This document shows, piece by piece, positions 18,624 through 28,123 of a stretch of DNA of 64,000 nt. A program made the position numbers and the translations under genes. The first letter of the stretch is position 1. Every line of letters starts with the position of its first letter. This DNA comes from Dorea longicatena (lineage in GTDB: Bacteria; Bacillota; Clostridia; Lachnospirales; Lachnospiraceae). The DNA is taken from contig NZ_CP100126.1 in assembly GCF_024168045.1 (NCBI RefSeq), positions 17,501 through 81,500 of the forward strand. Direction: 5' to 3'. The notes beneath the pieces are model-generated. The model saw only the letters and a program-made list of their open reading frames with translations. It did no database searches and was not told the DNA's origin.

Positions 18624-18735
18624 TTATCCCGGCAGTGAACACGTATATTTCCGCATATGATACGCCACATATACTGCGATCACAAGTTCCGTAAGCGGCA
18701 TTGCGGACCACAGACTTCCGGGCAGGCAATGTCCT
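18624..18735 (-). pseudogene. C-terminal remnant of a MATE-family efflux protein
   Basis: On the minus strand one frame reads PGSLWSAMPLTELVIAVYVA and then YHMRKYT before a stop at 18624-18626. This is the usual end of MATE transporters (last helix and basic tail). Nothing longer is open and no start is near, so it is a relic. The remaining 18736-18878 is the AT-rich promoter region of the next gene. Confidence 0.45.
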
Positions 18736-18878
18736 TATAGCATATTTTTAATTTATGTCAAGGTTTTACATGCATTTCACTTGCATTATCCACATACATG
18801 TGTATAATAAAGTTTGTTCGGTATTTTTGAAAAAAAAGTATAGTAATAGAAAACTTTTGAAAATATGGAGGTGAAAAT

Positions 18879-19412
18879 GTGGATATCGGAAAGAAGCTGA
18901 GAGAGCTTAGAAAGCAGAACGATCTGACATTGGAAGATCTGGCTTCGCGCAGTGAGCTTACGAAAGGATTTCTGTCACAGGTGGAGCGTAACCTGACGGC
19001 ACCGAGTATTGCGACATTGGAGGACATTCTGGAAGCACTTGGAAGTAATCTGTCGGAATTCTTTCACGAAGAGGAAGAAAAGCAGATCGTGTTCGGAACA
19101 GATGATTTCTTCGTTGATGAGAAAGAAGATTACCAGGTGGAATGGATCATTCCGAATGCGCAGAAGAACCAGATGGAGCCGATTCTTATGACACTCTATC
19201 CGCATAAAAAGAGTCATATCCAGACGTCGTATACGGGCGAGGAATTTGGCTATGTACTGAAGGGAAATATTACGATTATGCGCGGCGGTAAAAAATATAA
19301 AGTGAAGGCGCATGAGACGTTTTATATGGATGGTGCGAAGAGTCATTATCTTTATAATCACGGGAATAGCCCGGCAAAGATATTGTGGATCACGACACCG
19401 CCAATCTTTTAA
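18879..19412 (+). CDS. XRE-family regulator with C-terminal cupin domain
   Basis: A 177-aa protein with an N-terminal helix-turn-helix (residues 1-60: GKKLRELRKQNDLTLEDLA and SELTKGFLSQVERNL) and a C-terminal cupin_2 domain (EEFGYVLKGNITIMRGGKKY). This is the PuuR-like layout often found next to polyamine transport genes, which follow directly here. The start is GTG at 18879 behind GGAGG. It likely controls the pot operon in response to a small ligand bound in the cupin; this is inferred from position. Confidence 0.9.
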   Translation: MDIGKKLRELRKQNDLTLEDLASRSELTKGFLSQVERNLTAPSIATLEDILEALGSNLSEFFHEEEEKQIVFGTDDFFVDEKEDYQVEWIIPNAQKNQMEPILMTLYPHKKSHIQTSYTGEEFGYVLKGNITIMRGGKKYKVKAHETFYMDGAKSHYLYNHGNSPAKILWITTPPIF

Positions 19413-19422
19413 AAATAAACCA

Positions 19423-19461
19423 GAGGGGACAGTAAAAAAGCCGGAAAACCCGTCCCCATGG
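19423..19461. repeat. AATAAAAAAG-type dispersed repeat, copy 2
   Basis: GGGGACAGTAAAAAAG then an A-rich stretch and CCCGTCCCCATGG. It is nearly the same as the copy at 17585-17621. It ends at the CCATGG next to the potA ribosome site. Confidence 0.65.
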
Positions 19462-19472
19462 AAAGGAGAACC

Positions 19473-21050
19473 ATGGAAGAGAAAAAACTAATCGAATTTC
19501 GCAATATTGTGAAAAGCTTTGATTCGCAGGTTGTGTTAAAAGGGATCAACCTGGACATATATGAAAATGAATTCGTAACCCTGCTTGGACCAAGTGGATG
19601 TGGTAAGACTACACTGCTCCGAATCCTTGGAGGATTTCTGGATGCGGATGAAGGAAAGGTGATCTTTGACAATGAAGATATCACCGGAAAACCACCGTAT
19701 GAAAGAGAACTGAATACCGTATTCCAGAAATATGCATTATTCCCACATCTGAGCGTATATGAAAATATCGCATTTGGATTAAAGCTTAAAAAAATGAGTA
19801 AAGATATTATTGAACAGAAGGTTATGAAGATGCTGAAACTGATCGGTCTGGAAGGCTATGAGGATAAGAATACGACCTTACTTTCCGGTGGTCAGCAGCA
19901 GCGTGTGGCAATCGCGAGAGCACTGGTCAATGAGCCGAAGGTACTGCTTCTGGATGAGCCTCTGGCAGCGCTGGACTTAAAGCTTCGGAAGGAAATGCAG
20001 TATGAACTGAAGCGCATCCAACAGGAGGTCGGCATCACATTTATCTTCGTAACACACGATCAGGAAGAGGCACTTACGATGTCGGATAAGATCGTCGTTA
20101 TGCAGAAAGGTGAGATCCTTCAGATCGGAACCCCGCAGGAGATTTACAATGAGCCGACAAACCGTTTCGTTGCAAACTTCATCGGAGAGAGCAATATCAT
20201 TTCCGGAAGAATGATTGAGGATTACAAAGTCCGTTTTGATGATATCACGTTCGACTGTGTGGATCAGGGCTTTAAGGAAAATGAGCCGGTGGATGTCGTG
20301 ATCCGTCCGGAAGACATCGATATCGTAGATGTAAAAGACGGCAAGATGACAGGTGAGGTATTAAGTGTTCTGTTCAAGGGTGTGCACTATGAGATCATGG
20401 TGGAGACGGTTCCCGGAACGAGTGTTACGGTCAACATGCGTGTCATCCGTAATCACGATGTGACCAGCGAAGACGGAAGCGAGAAGATCAGTGCCAACAA
20501 CTTCTATGTAGATCTGGAAGATGTGGAGAATCTGGATGATAAGGAAATTGTCGCACTGTCGAATGCACAGGCATGGGAGACGGAAAGTGATGAGTACATT
20601 TCCATTGCAAATATTGAATATGAACTGGAAGCAAAAGAAGGCCAGTATCCGGTAACATTCAGCACAGCAAACGGAACCAGCATCGAGAGAACCATCTTTG
20701 TAGTTAACCAGCCGTTCGTTAAGAATGAGAAGGCAAATGAAGGTGTTATGGCATTCAACTTCTTCAAGACGGTAGATGAGATTACAGAATCCCAGGCATT
20801 GGATACGGATCTTAAGACATGGGCAAATGCACAGGGTTGGAAACTGACGGATGAAGACCAGAGCGTGGACATCAGTGTAGACTATGATTTTGATCCGGAA
20901 GAAGTAACAGAAGGCGTGTATGAGATTACATTTTCCACTACGGGACGAGAGTTCAAGATCCATACAACGGATTATTCGGAGGAAGGACAGGAGGTCGGCC
21001 TGACATTCTTCCCGGAAGATATCCATGTTATGCCGAAGGTGGTATTCTAA
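19473..21050 (+). CDS. potA: polyamine ABC transporter ATPase PotA with an inserted repeat domain
   Basis: A 525-aa ATPase, against 350-380 aa for usual PotA. Residues 1-240 are a standard ABC domain: Walker A GPSGCGKT (39-46), signature [15 protein letters not shown], Walker [13 protein letters not shown]. The TOBE domain begins near 274 ([12 protein letters not shown]) but is interrupted at about 328 by some 175 residues, then resumes with [13 protein letters not shown] and ends PEDIHVMPK. The insert holds two related modules, each with a W and ending G-x-Y-x-(V/I)-TFST, like Ig-type beta sandwiches. The start at 19473 has AAAGGAG just upstream. It is first in potA-potB-potCD and energises spermidine/putrescine uptake. 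Confidence 0.92.
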   Translation: MEEKKLIEFRNIVKSFDSQVVLKGINLDIYENEFVTLLGPSGCGKTTLLRILGGFLDADEGKVIFDNEDITGKPPYERELNTVFQKYALFPHLSVYENIAFGLKLKKMSKDIIEQKVMKMLKLIGLEGYEDKNTTLLSGGQQQRVAIARALVNEPKVLLLDEPLAALDLKLRKEMQYELKRIQQEVGITFIFVTHDQEEALTMSDKIVVMQKGEILQIGTPQEIYNEPTNRFVANFIGESNIISGRMIEDYKVRFDDITFDCVDQGFKENEPVDVVIRPEDIDIVDVKDGKMTGEVLSVLFKGVHYEIMVETVPGTSVTVNMRVIRNHDVTSEDGSEKISANNFYVDLEDVENLDDKEIVALSNAQAWETESDEYISIANIEYELEAKEGQYPVTFSTANGTSIERTIFVVNQPFVKNEKANEGVMAFNFFKTVDEITESQALDTDLKTWANAQGWKLTDEDQSVDISVDYDFDPEEVTEGVYEITFSTTGREFKIHTTDYSEEGQEVGLTFFPEDIHVMPKVVF

Positions 21051-21051
21051 G

Positions 21052-21888
21052 ATGAAGAAATTTTCACAGTTAGCATTTCCGTATATTGTGTGGGCGGTAC
21101 TGATGCTGGTGTTCCCGATGGTTCTGATCGCACTTTATTCAGTGACAGACCAGGGAAATACCATTCTGTCGTTCACATTTACACTGGAACATTATGCCAA
21201 ATTTTTTACCGACCCGGATTTCTTATTAATCCTTTGGCGTTCCATTGTGATTGCGGTAAAGACAACCGTAATCTGCCTGTTGCTGGGCTATCCGATTGCA
21301 TATTATATTGCGCGCAGTGAGCAGAAAAAGCAGAATGCGCTGATTCTTGTGATCACGATCCCGATGTGGATCAACATGCTGGTAAGAACATATGCATGGA
21401 TCGGACTCTTAAGTGACGGCGGCCTGATCCAGAGAATCTTACAACTGGTGGGATTGGGAAAGGGGTCTCTTCTTTATACAGAAGAGGCAGTGCTTTTGGG
21501 AATGGTATATAACTTTCTGCCATTTATGATCCTGCAGATCCAGACGTCACTTAGTAAGATGGACAATTCCTTGCTGGAAGCGAGTGCAGACCTTGGGGCA
21601 AGCCCGGCGCAGACATTTAAGCGTGTGACACTGCCGCTTTCCGTGCCGGGAATCATCAACGGGATTACGCTGGTATTTCTTCCGGCAGTCAGTTCTTTCT
21701 TCATACCGAAGCTGCTCGGCGGCGGTCAGTATTTCCTCATCGGAAATATGATCGAGAACCAGTTCATTACGGTTGGAGAGTGGAACTTCGGAAGTGCCAT
21801 TTCCATGATCATGGCGGTCATCATGATGGTACTTATGATGGTTGTCCGTAAGATCGAGATTCGTAACCAGGGTGGAAAGGGGGTATAA
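21052..21888 (+). CDS. potB: polyamine ABC transporter permease PotB
   Basis: A 278-aa permease with six membrane spans. The EAA-loop motif, contacting the ATPase, is EASADLGASPAQTFKRVTLP. ATG follows the potA stop by one base, implying translational coupling. The family pairs with PotC to form the spermidine/putrescine channel. Confidence 0.92.
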   Translation: MKKFSQLAFPYIVWAVLMLVFPMVLIALYSVTDQGNTILSFTFTLEHYAKFFTDPDFLLILWRSIVIAVKTTVICLLLGYPIAYYIARSEQKKQNALILVITIPMWINMLVRTYAWIGLLSDGGLIQRILQLVGLGKGSLLYTEEAVLLGMVYNFLPFMILQIQTSLSKMDNSLLEASADLGASPAQTFKRVTLPLSVPGIINGITLVFLPAVSSFFIPKLLGGGQYFLIGNMIENQFITVGEWNFGSAISMIMAVIMMVLMMVVRKIEIRNQGGKGV

Positions 21889-21893
21889 TCGTT

Positions 21894-23789
21894 ATGAATA
21901 ATAAGGGAAAACGTCCGATAGGGAAGATCCTTATGATACTGGCGGTTGTGTTCTTCTATCTTCCGATCCTGTACATGATCATATTCTCATTTAACGATGG
22001 AAAATCACTGACGAGTTTTACAGGATTTTCACTCCGCTGGTACAAACATATGCTGGATTCATCAGATATGATGGATGCACTGTCGACAACATTCAGTATT
22101 GCATTGCTTGCGACCTTTATTTCAACGGTAACAGGAACAATTGCAGCAATCGGTATCAGTAAATCAAAGAAGATTGTGCGTGACCTGATGGAGCAGATCA
22201 ACAACCTTCCGATCATGAATCCGGAGATTGTAACAGCAATCGGATTTATGTTATTATTTATTACATTTCATGTGGAAAAAGGTTATGTAACGATGCTTCT
22301 GGCACATATTGCATTCTGTATTCCATATGTTATGTTATCGGTCATGCCAAAGATCAAATCGCTGGATCCGAACCTTGCCGATGCGGCAATGGATCTTGGG
22401 GCAACACCGTGGCAGGCACTGACGAAAGTTGTTGTGCCACAGATCACGCCGGGAATCGTAGCCGGTGCATTGATCGCATTTACCATGTCAGTGGATGATT
22501 TTATTATCTCTTACTTCGTAACCGGACGTGGTGTGAAGAACTTAAGTATCATGGTGTATACGATGAGTAAACGTGTCAACCCGAGTATCAATGCAATCTC
22601 GACACTGGTGGTTGTGATCATCACGATCGTACTTGTGATCATCAATGCTGCACCGGCACTTTTTGCAAAACGTGCGAAGAGAAACAGCATCGGCAGACGA
22701 AATGTACTGGTACCGGCAGTTGCGGTTGTGTGTGTACTGGCGATCGTAGCCGGAGTTGTGACATATAATAACAAGAAAGAGCCATTGCCATTTGAGGGGC
22801 AGACGCTTCGTATCTATAACTGGGGCGAGTATGTAGGTGAACATATTATTCAGGATTTTCAGAAAGAAACAGGAGCAACGGTACTTCTTGAAAATTTTGA
22901 TTCGAATGAACAGATGTATATTAAGGTCGCAAATGGAGAAGCTTATGATATTCTCGTACCAAGTGATTATATGATCCAGAGACTTATTTCTGAGGGATAT
23001 TTACAGAAATTGGATAAGTCGAAACTGAACTGTATGGATAAATTAGATGATGCGATCAAAGGACTTCCGTATGATCCGGGGAATGAATATTCTGTTCCGT
23101 ATTTCTGGGGAACAGCCGGAATCGTGTACGATAAGACAAAAGTCGATATCAAAGACCTGGAAAAAGAAGGCTATAACATTTTCCTGGATCAGAAATATAA
23201 AGGGGACATCTACCTGTATGACTCAGAGAGAGATTCCTTTATGATGGCATTGAAGGCATTGGGATATTCGATGAATACGTCCGACGAAAGCCAGATCCAG
23301 GAAGCTTATAACTGGCTGGTACAGTGTGTACAGACCATGAAGCCGGAGATCGTTACCGATGAGATCATTGATAACATGGCGCAGGGAAGAAAGGCACTTG
23401 GCCTGATCTATTCCGGAGATGCGACATATGTAATCAATGAGAATGAGAACATGGGATACTACCTGCCGGAAGGCGGAACAAACCAGTGGTCCGATGCCAT
23501 GGTCATTCCGAAGAATGCGAAGAATCCGAAACTCGCACATGCATTTATCAATTATGCGAGCGATTATGACGGAGCTTATGACAATTCAAGTTATGTAGGT
23601 TATACATCAGCGAATAAGAAGGTTATGGAAGATCTGTATGGCAAGGGCGGAGAGTTCGAAGGAATTGATGCATATATACCAAGAACAGATAATAAGAATG
23701 ATGAAGTCTTTGAATATAATGAGGAGACGAAGAAAGAGATCAGTAATCTTTGGAGTAAGGTGAAGATTGCGGCTAGTAATACGAATTAA
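21894..23789 (+). CDS. potCD: PotC-PotD fusion: permease plus polyamine-binding domain
   Basis: A 631-aa fusion. Residues 1-265 are PotC with the EAA motif DAAMDLGATPWQALTKVVVP; a further membrane span (VLVPAVAVVCVLAIVAGVV, near 275-293) then leads to a PotD-type binding protein from about residue 300 (LRIYNWGEYV, then VPYFWGTAGI). The extra span places the binding domain outside the cell, tethered to the channel, which replaces a separate lipoprotein. Such fusions are known in Firmicutes. It starts 5 nt after potB. A GGGGACGG palindrome lies behind the stop. Confidence 0.93.
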   Translation: MNNKGKRPIGKILMILAVVFFYLPILYMIIFSFNDGKSLTSFTGFSLRWYKHMLDSSDMMDALSTTFSIALLATFISTVTGTIAAIGISKSKKIVRDLMEQINNLPIMNPEIVTAIGFMLLFITFHVEKGYVTMLLAHIAFCIPYVMLSVMPKIKSLDPNLADAAMDLGATPWQALTKVVVPQITPGIVAGALIAFTMSVDDFIISYFVTGRGVKNLSIMVYTMSKRVNPSINAISTLVVVIITIVLVIINAAPALFAKRAKRNSIGRRNVLVPAVAVVCVLAIVAGVVTYNNKKEPLPFEGQTLRIYNWGEYVGEHIIQDFQKETGATVLLENFDSNEQMYIKVANGEAYDILVPSDYMIQRLISEGYLQKLDKSKLNCMDKLDDAIKGLPYDPGNEYSVPYFWGTAGIVYDKTKVDIKDLEKEGYNIFLDQKYKGDIYLYDSERDSFMMALKALGYSMNTSDESQIQEAYNWLVQCVQTMKPEIVTDEIIDNMAQGRKALGLIYSGDATYVINENENMGYYLPEGGTNQWSDAMVIPKNAKNPKLAHAFINYASDYDGAYDNSSYVGYTSANKKVMEDLYGKGGEFEGIDAYIPRTDNKNDEVFEYNEETKKEISNLWSKVKIAASNTN

Positions 23790-23807
23790 GGGGCCAATGG
23801 GCCAATG

Positions 23808-23838
23808 GGGACGGGGAAAATGGAATTTTCCCCGTCCC
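23808..23838. repeat. GGGGACGG palindrome between convergent genes
   Basis: Perfect 13-bp arms GGGACGGGGAAAA / TTTTCCCCGTCCC with a 5-nt loop. A short direct repeat GGGCCAAT/GGGCCAAT precedes it. It probably acts as terminator for potCD and perhaps for the gene on the other strand. Confidence 0.8.
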
Positions 23839-23843
23839 TGTTT

Positions 23844-25625
23844 CTATTTAAACACATACTTCTGGATCACATCAAACGACGCCGGCCCCACATCCAGAAC
23901 CGCCTTATGAAACCGCATCTGCGTAAAGTTATCACCCCATTTATTCACCGCATTTTTCTTAAGTTCCAGAAATTCCAGATACCCAATATAGTATTTCAGA
24001 TAATTAGCCGGATCGGCAATGATCAGATCATAGATATCCTCAATGGTCGCATCATCCGTTATCCCATAAGTGTGGAAAAAAGCCGCCGCATCGGCAAGCT
24101 TCCAGCCATCGTAATGGATTCCCATATCGGCAAGTGCATATAGTCCCAGAATGACAGATGAGTTGCGTTGAAATAATGTAGCCTGCTCTTTCGTCAGTGT
24201 GGAAAAGTAGTAGCTCATCATCTCGCTGTAAGTGGCCCAGCCCTCGGTGTAGCCGCCATAGTTCAGTACACAGCGGATTGGATCGGGATGAAGGCTTGCA
24301 TAATAGACATTCTGATATAAATGTCCGGGGTAGCCTTCGTGGGCGAGGGTGGTGAAGAGAGAGAGGTTGTCGGTGAGGTGCCCGTTGTTGATGTAGATTA
24401 CATTTTCAGAAGTGTTGTCGATGGCCGGGATCATGTAGAAAGCCGGGCTTAAGTAGTCTTCCATGGATTTCTGGACGTATTTGATCTGTGTATGAATCTG
24501 TGGATATGGTGGAAAATCTTTCGTAATCTTGCCGGACAATGTGGATAAGATCTTTTCCGGGTCAGATTCGGTGAGTAGTGTACCCTGGGGGCTGAAAATA
24601 TCAGAAGTTATGGAGGATGAGGCGGAAGAGGAATCACCAGTCAGCACCCGTTGCATAACTGTAAGATCCGAAAGTATCTGTGCATTTGCAAGATTTTGCA
24701 GCTCTGCAATACTGCGGGAGGAACCGGTCTCACTTCTTACCAGATATTCGTAATAAGTCCGGCCATTCGGAAGATAGCACAGCCCGTTATTGTTTTTGCC
24801 GGAACTGCGGAGTTCGGACAAGCCGGAAATAAGCTGTTCATAGGCCGGAAAAATATATTTTTTTATGTAAACGTTGTTCTGCCGGGTATAGGCTTCCCGC
24901 TGCTTTTCGGTAAGGACACCGTCTCTGGCAGAAGCAAGTTCTTCCAGTCGTTCCACGAAAGAAGAATAGAGATAATTGCTTTCTTTTAAATTAACAAAAT
25001 CCCGGCATTCTTTGATGATGGAGTCAGCAGTGTAGGAGGCCATAAAAAGACCGGATTCGGATTTTGTGTGTTCAAAATTCAGGATAGAGCGGAAGTATTC
25101 CGGTGTTTTAGTAAGAAGCTGCAGATAGTTTTCAATATCGGAGATCTCATAAAAACGGTATTCTGATAAGATGACCGGAAGCTGTGACTGAGTTCCTGTG
25201 AGAGGTGCAAGTGGTTCGTCGTAGAGTGTATAAGGGGACAGATCATAGGCAGAATTCAGATAGTCATTCAGCACATCATAAGTAAGACGGTTGTCTTTGG
25301 AAAGAGATGTTCTGTTATAGGAGCGAAGTCTGGTCCGTTCCGCATCGACACTAGACCGGACCAGTTCGGGATCGGTGGTACATTGTCCATAAGAAATGGG
25401 CGCATTTTTTATGCCATATTTTTCGGGATTTTTTAAGGTGTAGTGGAGAGTAATTGTATTTCCACTGATTTCCTGTCGGAAAAGTTCAGAAGTATATTTC
25501 GAAAATGCCTGATCCGCATCCTGTTGAGAATGAAAGAACAGAAGAAAAAGGAGTAGAAGTACGGATGCAGACGGAAGCAAAAAGAGTAATGGCTTCCGTT
25601 TAAATTTTTCGAGAAATTTTTGCAT
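23844..25625 (-). CDS. DUF885 family protein (membrane-anchored, putative metallo-carboxypeptidase-like)
   Basis: A 593-aa protein with a basic N-terminus and one hydrophobic segment (residues about 12-30), so probably exported and anchored. The DUF885 signature HEGYPGHLYQNVYY, with a HExxxxH-like metal site, lies near residues 425-440, and DMGIHYDGW follows. The family resembles M32-type metallopeptidases, but the substrate is unknown. The start at 25625 is chosen because GGGGA lies 5 nt upstream and inside one arm of a 16-bp perfect inverted repeat (25628-25669). Confidence 0.85.
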   Translation of the reverse strand: MQKFLEKFKRKPLLFLLPSASVLLLLFLLFFHSQQDADQAFSKYTSELFRQEISGNTITLHYTLKNPEKYGIKNAPISYGQCTTDPELVRSSVDAERTRLRSYNRTSLSKDNRLTYDVLNDYLNSAYDLSPYTLYDEPLAPLTGTQSQLPVILSEYRFYEISDIENYLQLLTKTPEYFRSILNFEHTKSESGLFMASYTADSIIKECRDFVNLKESNYLYSSFVERLEELASARDGVLTEKQREAYTRQNNVYIKKYIFPAYEQLISGLSELRSSGKNNNGLCYLPNGRTYYEYLVRSETGSSRSIAELQNLANAQILSDLTVMQRVLTGDSSSASSSITSDIFSPQGTLLTESDPEKILSTLSGKITKDFPPYPQIHTQIKYVQKSMEDYLSPAFYMIPAIDNTSENVIYINNGHLTDNLSLFTTLAHEGYPGHLYQNVYYASLHPDPIRCVLNYGGYTEGWATYSEMMSYYFSTLTKEQATLFQRNSSVILGLYALADMGIHYDGWKLADAAAFFHTYGITDDATIEDIYDLIIADPANYLKYYIGYLEFLELKKNAVNKWGDNFTQMRFHKAVLDVGPASFDVIQKYVFK

Positions 25626-25627
25626 AA

Positions 25628-25669
25628 AAATCCCCATATAAATCATTTGTATCATTTATATGGGGATTT
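25628..25669 (-). promoter_or_regulatory. leader hairpin masking the ribosome site of the DUF885 gene
   Basis: Perfect 16-bp arms (25628-25643 and 25654-25669) with a 10-nt loop, ending two bases before the start codon. The GGGGA ribosome site and the following T run are in or next to the arm. It could hide the ribosome site or act as an attenuator. Confidence 0.55.
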
Positions 25670-25737
25670 CCCGCAAATATGTATTCATTGTTTATAACCG
25701 GAAGCCAATATCATAAACTTCCGGTAACTTATATGAC

Positions 25738-26049
25738 TTATAATCCGGTAATCAGCTCAACAATAAAGACGCCGAGACATGCGAACAAGGATACCTTCAG
25801 CAGGCTCTTGCCACGGTAGGCCAGAAATACGGCGATGATAAATCCGGCAAGTGCAGACCAGATATTCGCAGTGGCACTGAGGATTGCCGGGAATGTCATA
25901 GCAGCAAGCGTCACATAAGGGACATAGTATAAAAATGATTTGATATACGTGCTTTTAATCTCTTTGCGGATCAGCGTCAGCGGAAGCATACGGATCAGGT
26001 AAGTAACTGCCGCCATCACAAATATGTAAATGTAAATATTATGATTCAT
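25738..26049 (-). CDS. azlD: AzlD branched-chain amino acid exporter subunit
   Basis: A 103-aa membrane protein with about four spans, including VMAAVTYLIRMLPLTLI, typical of AzlD/YgaH small subunits. It works with AzlC in export of branched-chain amino acids (and azaleucine resistance). ATG at 26049 has GGAGG 6 nt upstream and lies inside the end of azlC (11-nt overlap). Confidence 0.9.
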   Translation of the reverse strand: MNHNIYIYIFVMAAVTYLIRMLPLTLIRKEIKSTYIKSFLYYVPYVTLAAMTFPAILSATANIWSALAGFIIAVFLAYRGKSLLKVSLFACLGVFIVELITGL

Positions 26050-26806
26050 GGTGTGCCTCCTTTGTACTGTCACTCAATTCGCCAGCTTCTTCCAGTTCAT
26101 CGTACTCGTCCTCTTTCACCGGGAAGAAATAAGCCGCAATTCCTGCAATGATCAGAGTAATGATGATAATACGGAATCCGGATGAAATATTCCTAAGCCC
26201 GGGTGTTTTGTCAAATAAAAAGCTGGCTGCCATGGAAATGACAACAACACCTGCGAGTACACGGTTGTTACGAGCCGGCGGAATGATGATCGCCAGAAAC
26301 ATACCATAAAGTGCGACACTTAATGCACTGACAACACGAGCCGGTAATATATTACCGGACAGGATTCCAAGAAATGTACCGAATACCCATCCGAATACAG
26401 AGATAAATATAACCCCGTAAGAATAAAACGGACTCAGTTTTCCACCCTTGCAAACTGTGACGCCGAAGATCTCATCGGTCACACCGTAAGCAATGAGAAA
26501 ACGGTGGAACAGCGGCGCTTCCGGATCAATCTTCTGCGAAAGTGCGCAGGACATCAGACAGTATCTTAAGTTGATGATAAGCTGTGTGATGGCCATCTCT
26601 ATATAAGAAGCAGTCGATGCGATCAGCGACAGCCCTGCAAACTGTCCGGCGCTGGTCACATTTGTCAGAGAGATCAGAACCGCATCAAAGATCGAAATTC
26701 CGACTTTTTTTGCCATGATCCCAAATGTAAATGAAACCGCTATGTATCCAAGACAGATCGGTATTCCGTCCTTGAAACCGGCGGTGAAATATTGTCTTCT
26801 GGTCAT
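26039..26806 (-). CDS. azlC: AzlC branched-chain amino acid exporter subunit
   Basis: A 255-aa permease with about seven spans. Family features are GIPICLGYIAVSFTFGIMA at the start and GVTDEIFGV in the middle. The C-terminal 25 residues are unusually acidic (KEDEYDELEEAGEL). ATG at 26806 has GGGGA 7 nt upstream. It is divergent from the methionine-type importer; the 290-bp gap holds the importer's promoter and nothing else I recognise. Confidence 0.92.
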   Translation of the reverse strand: MTRRQYFTAGFKDGIPICLGYIAVSFTFGIMAKKVGISIFDAVLISLTNVTSAGQFAGLSLIASTASYIEMAITQLIINLRYCLMSCALSQKIDPEAPLFHRFLIAYGVTDEIFGVTVCKGGKLSPFYSYGVIFISVFGWVFGTFLGILSGNILPARVVSALSVALYGMFLAIIIPPARNNRVLAGVVVISMAASFLFDKTPGLRNISSGFRIIIITLIIAGIAAYFFPVKEDEYDELEEAGELSDSTKEAHHES

Positions 26807-27017
26807 AATAAATTCCCCAATCTTATGTGTAGTTTCTGTAAATAACGAGAATATTATAAGCGCTCTGATTGGTTGCGTCAATGATGTGAAAAGTGGAAGA
26901 TGGGAGAGATTGAGAACAAAGATAACAGTATACTATGTAAACGAATAAAAAAATGAATAGAAATAATTCAAAATAGCTGCCGAATTAGTGGAAAACATAT
27001 AAAACATACAAAACCTA

Positions 27018-27046
27018 TTGACAAGGTAGGGTAAAAGCAGTATCAT
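27018..27046 (+). promoter_or_regulatory. promoter of the metNIQ-type operon
   Basis: TTGACA (27018-27023), 17-bp spacer, TATCAT (27041-27046). The leader to the ATG at 27098 would be only about 45 nt, which leaves no room for a SAM or T-box riboswitch. Confidence 0.7.
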
Positions 27047-27097
27047 ACGCATATCGAATCTGAGATACGAAAAATACACATAGATGGAGTGATGAGT

Positions 27098-28123
27098 ATG
27101 ATAAAAGTAGAACACGCAAACAAAACCTTTTCCGGAAAATACGGTAAGGTACATGCCTTGCAGGATGTAAGCATCCATGTAGAAAAGGGAGACATTTACG
27201 GAATCATCGGATTCTCCGGAGCCGGTAAATCCACATTGATTCGTCTTGTAAATGGACTTGAAACACTGGATAGCGGAACTGTAACGGTTCATGGAGAAGA
27301 ACTTGGAAGTCTGAAGAAACCGCAGCTTCGTAAATTAAGAAGAAAAATTGGAATGGTATTCCAGCAGTTCAACCTTCTGGAATCCAAAACAGTTTATCAT
27401 AATATAGCATTGCCGCTGATTCTTGAGAAAGTACCGAAGGCTGAGATTGACAAGAAAGTTAAAGAAGTTCTTCGGTTTGTAGAACTGGAAGACAAGAAAG
27501 ACGTGTATGTCAGCCAGCTTTCCGGTGGACAGAAACAGAGAGTCGGAATTGCAAGAGCATTGACAACAACACCGGATATCCTGCTTTGTGATGAGGCAAC
27601 CAGTGCCTTGGATCCACAGACAACAGAGGCAATTCTGAAACTGCTTAAGAAGATTAATCGTGAGATGGGAGTTACAATCCTTCTGATCACACATCAGATG
27701 CAGGTGGTTCAGATGATCTGTAATAAAGTAGCAGTCATGGAGAAAGGTCAGGTAGTCGAGGCGGGAAGTGTACTGGATGTATTCGGAAAACCGCAGGCAC
27801 CAGTTACAAAGAGATTTGTTCAGACTGTTGTGAATGATCAGATCCCTGAAAGCATCATAAGTCTTGTAAAAGAGCAGAAAGAACATTTCCGTGTAGAACG
27901 ACTGAAATTTATCGGAAGCAGCGTAAAACGCCCGGTTATCTCAGATATTTGTCATGTAGAAGGAATTGTAGTAAATATCTTAGGAGCAACCGTTCAAGAA
28001 CTCCAGGACAACATAATGTGTGTGTTCATTTTACAGTTGCTAGGATCTGAAGAGAAGATTCTGAAAGCAGAGAAACAGATTGACGAAAACGGAGTAATCA
28101 GAGAAAGGGTAGAGGTGATTTAA
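27098..28123 (+). CDS. metN: methionine-type ABC transporter ATPase MetN
   Basis: A 341-aa ATPase: Walker A GFSGAGKS near residues 37-44, signature LSGGQKQRVGIARAL, Walker B ILLCDEATSALD. The C-terminal 90 residues resemble the NIL regulatory domain, which in MetN binds the substrate to inhibit transport. ATG at 27098 is preferred, with GGAG 8 nt upstream; another ATG 6 nt earlier is too close to it. Its stop overlaps the metI start (TAATG). Confidence 0.9.
   Translation: MIKVEHANKTFSGKYGKVHALQDVSIHVEKGDIYGIIGFSGAGKSTLIRLVNGLETLDSGTVTVHGEELGSLKKPQLRKLRRKIGMVFQQFNLLESKTVYHNIALPLILEKVPKAEIDKKVKEVLRFVELEDKKDVYVSQLSGGQKQRVGIARALTTTPDILLCDEATSALDPQTTEAILKLLKKINREMGVTILLITHQMQVVQMICNKVAVMEKGQVVEAGSVLDVFGKPQAPVTKRFVQTVVNDQIPESIISLVKEQKEHFRVERLKFIGSSVKRPVISDICHVEGIVVNILGATVQELQDNIMCVFILQLLGSEEKILKAEKQIDENGVIRERVEVI

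Noticed and set aside
26807..27097. SAM (S-box) riboswitch ahead of metN
   Set aside because: The promoter lies at 27018-27046, leaving only about 45 nt of leader, with no S-box core sequence.
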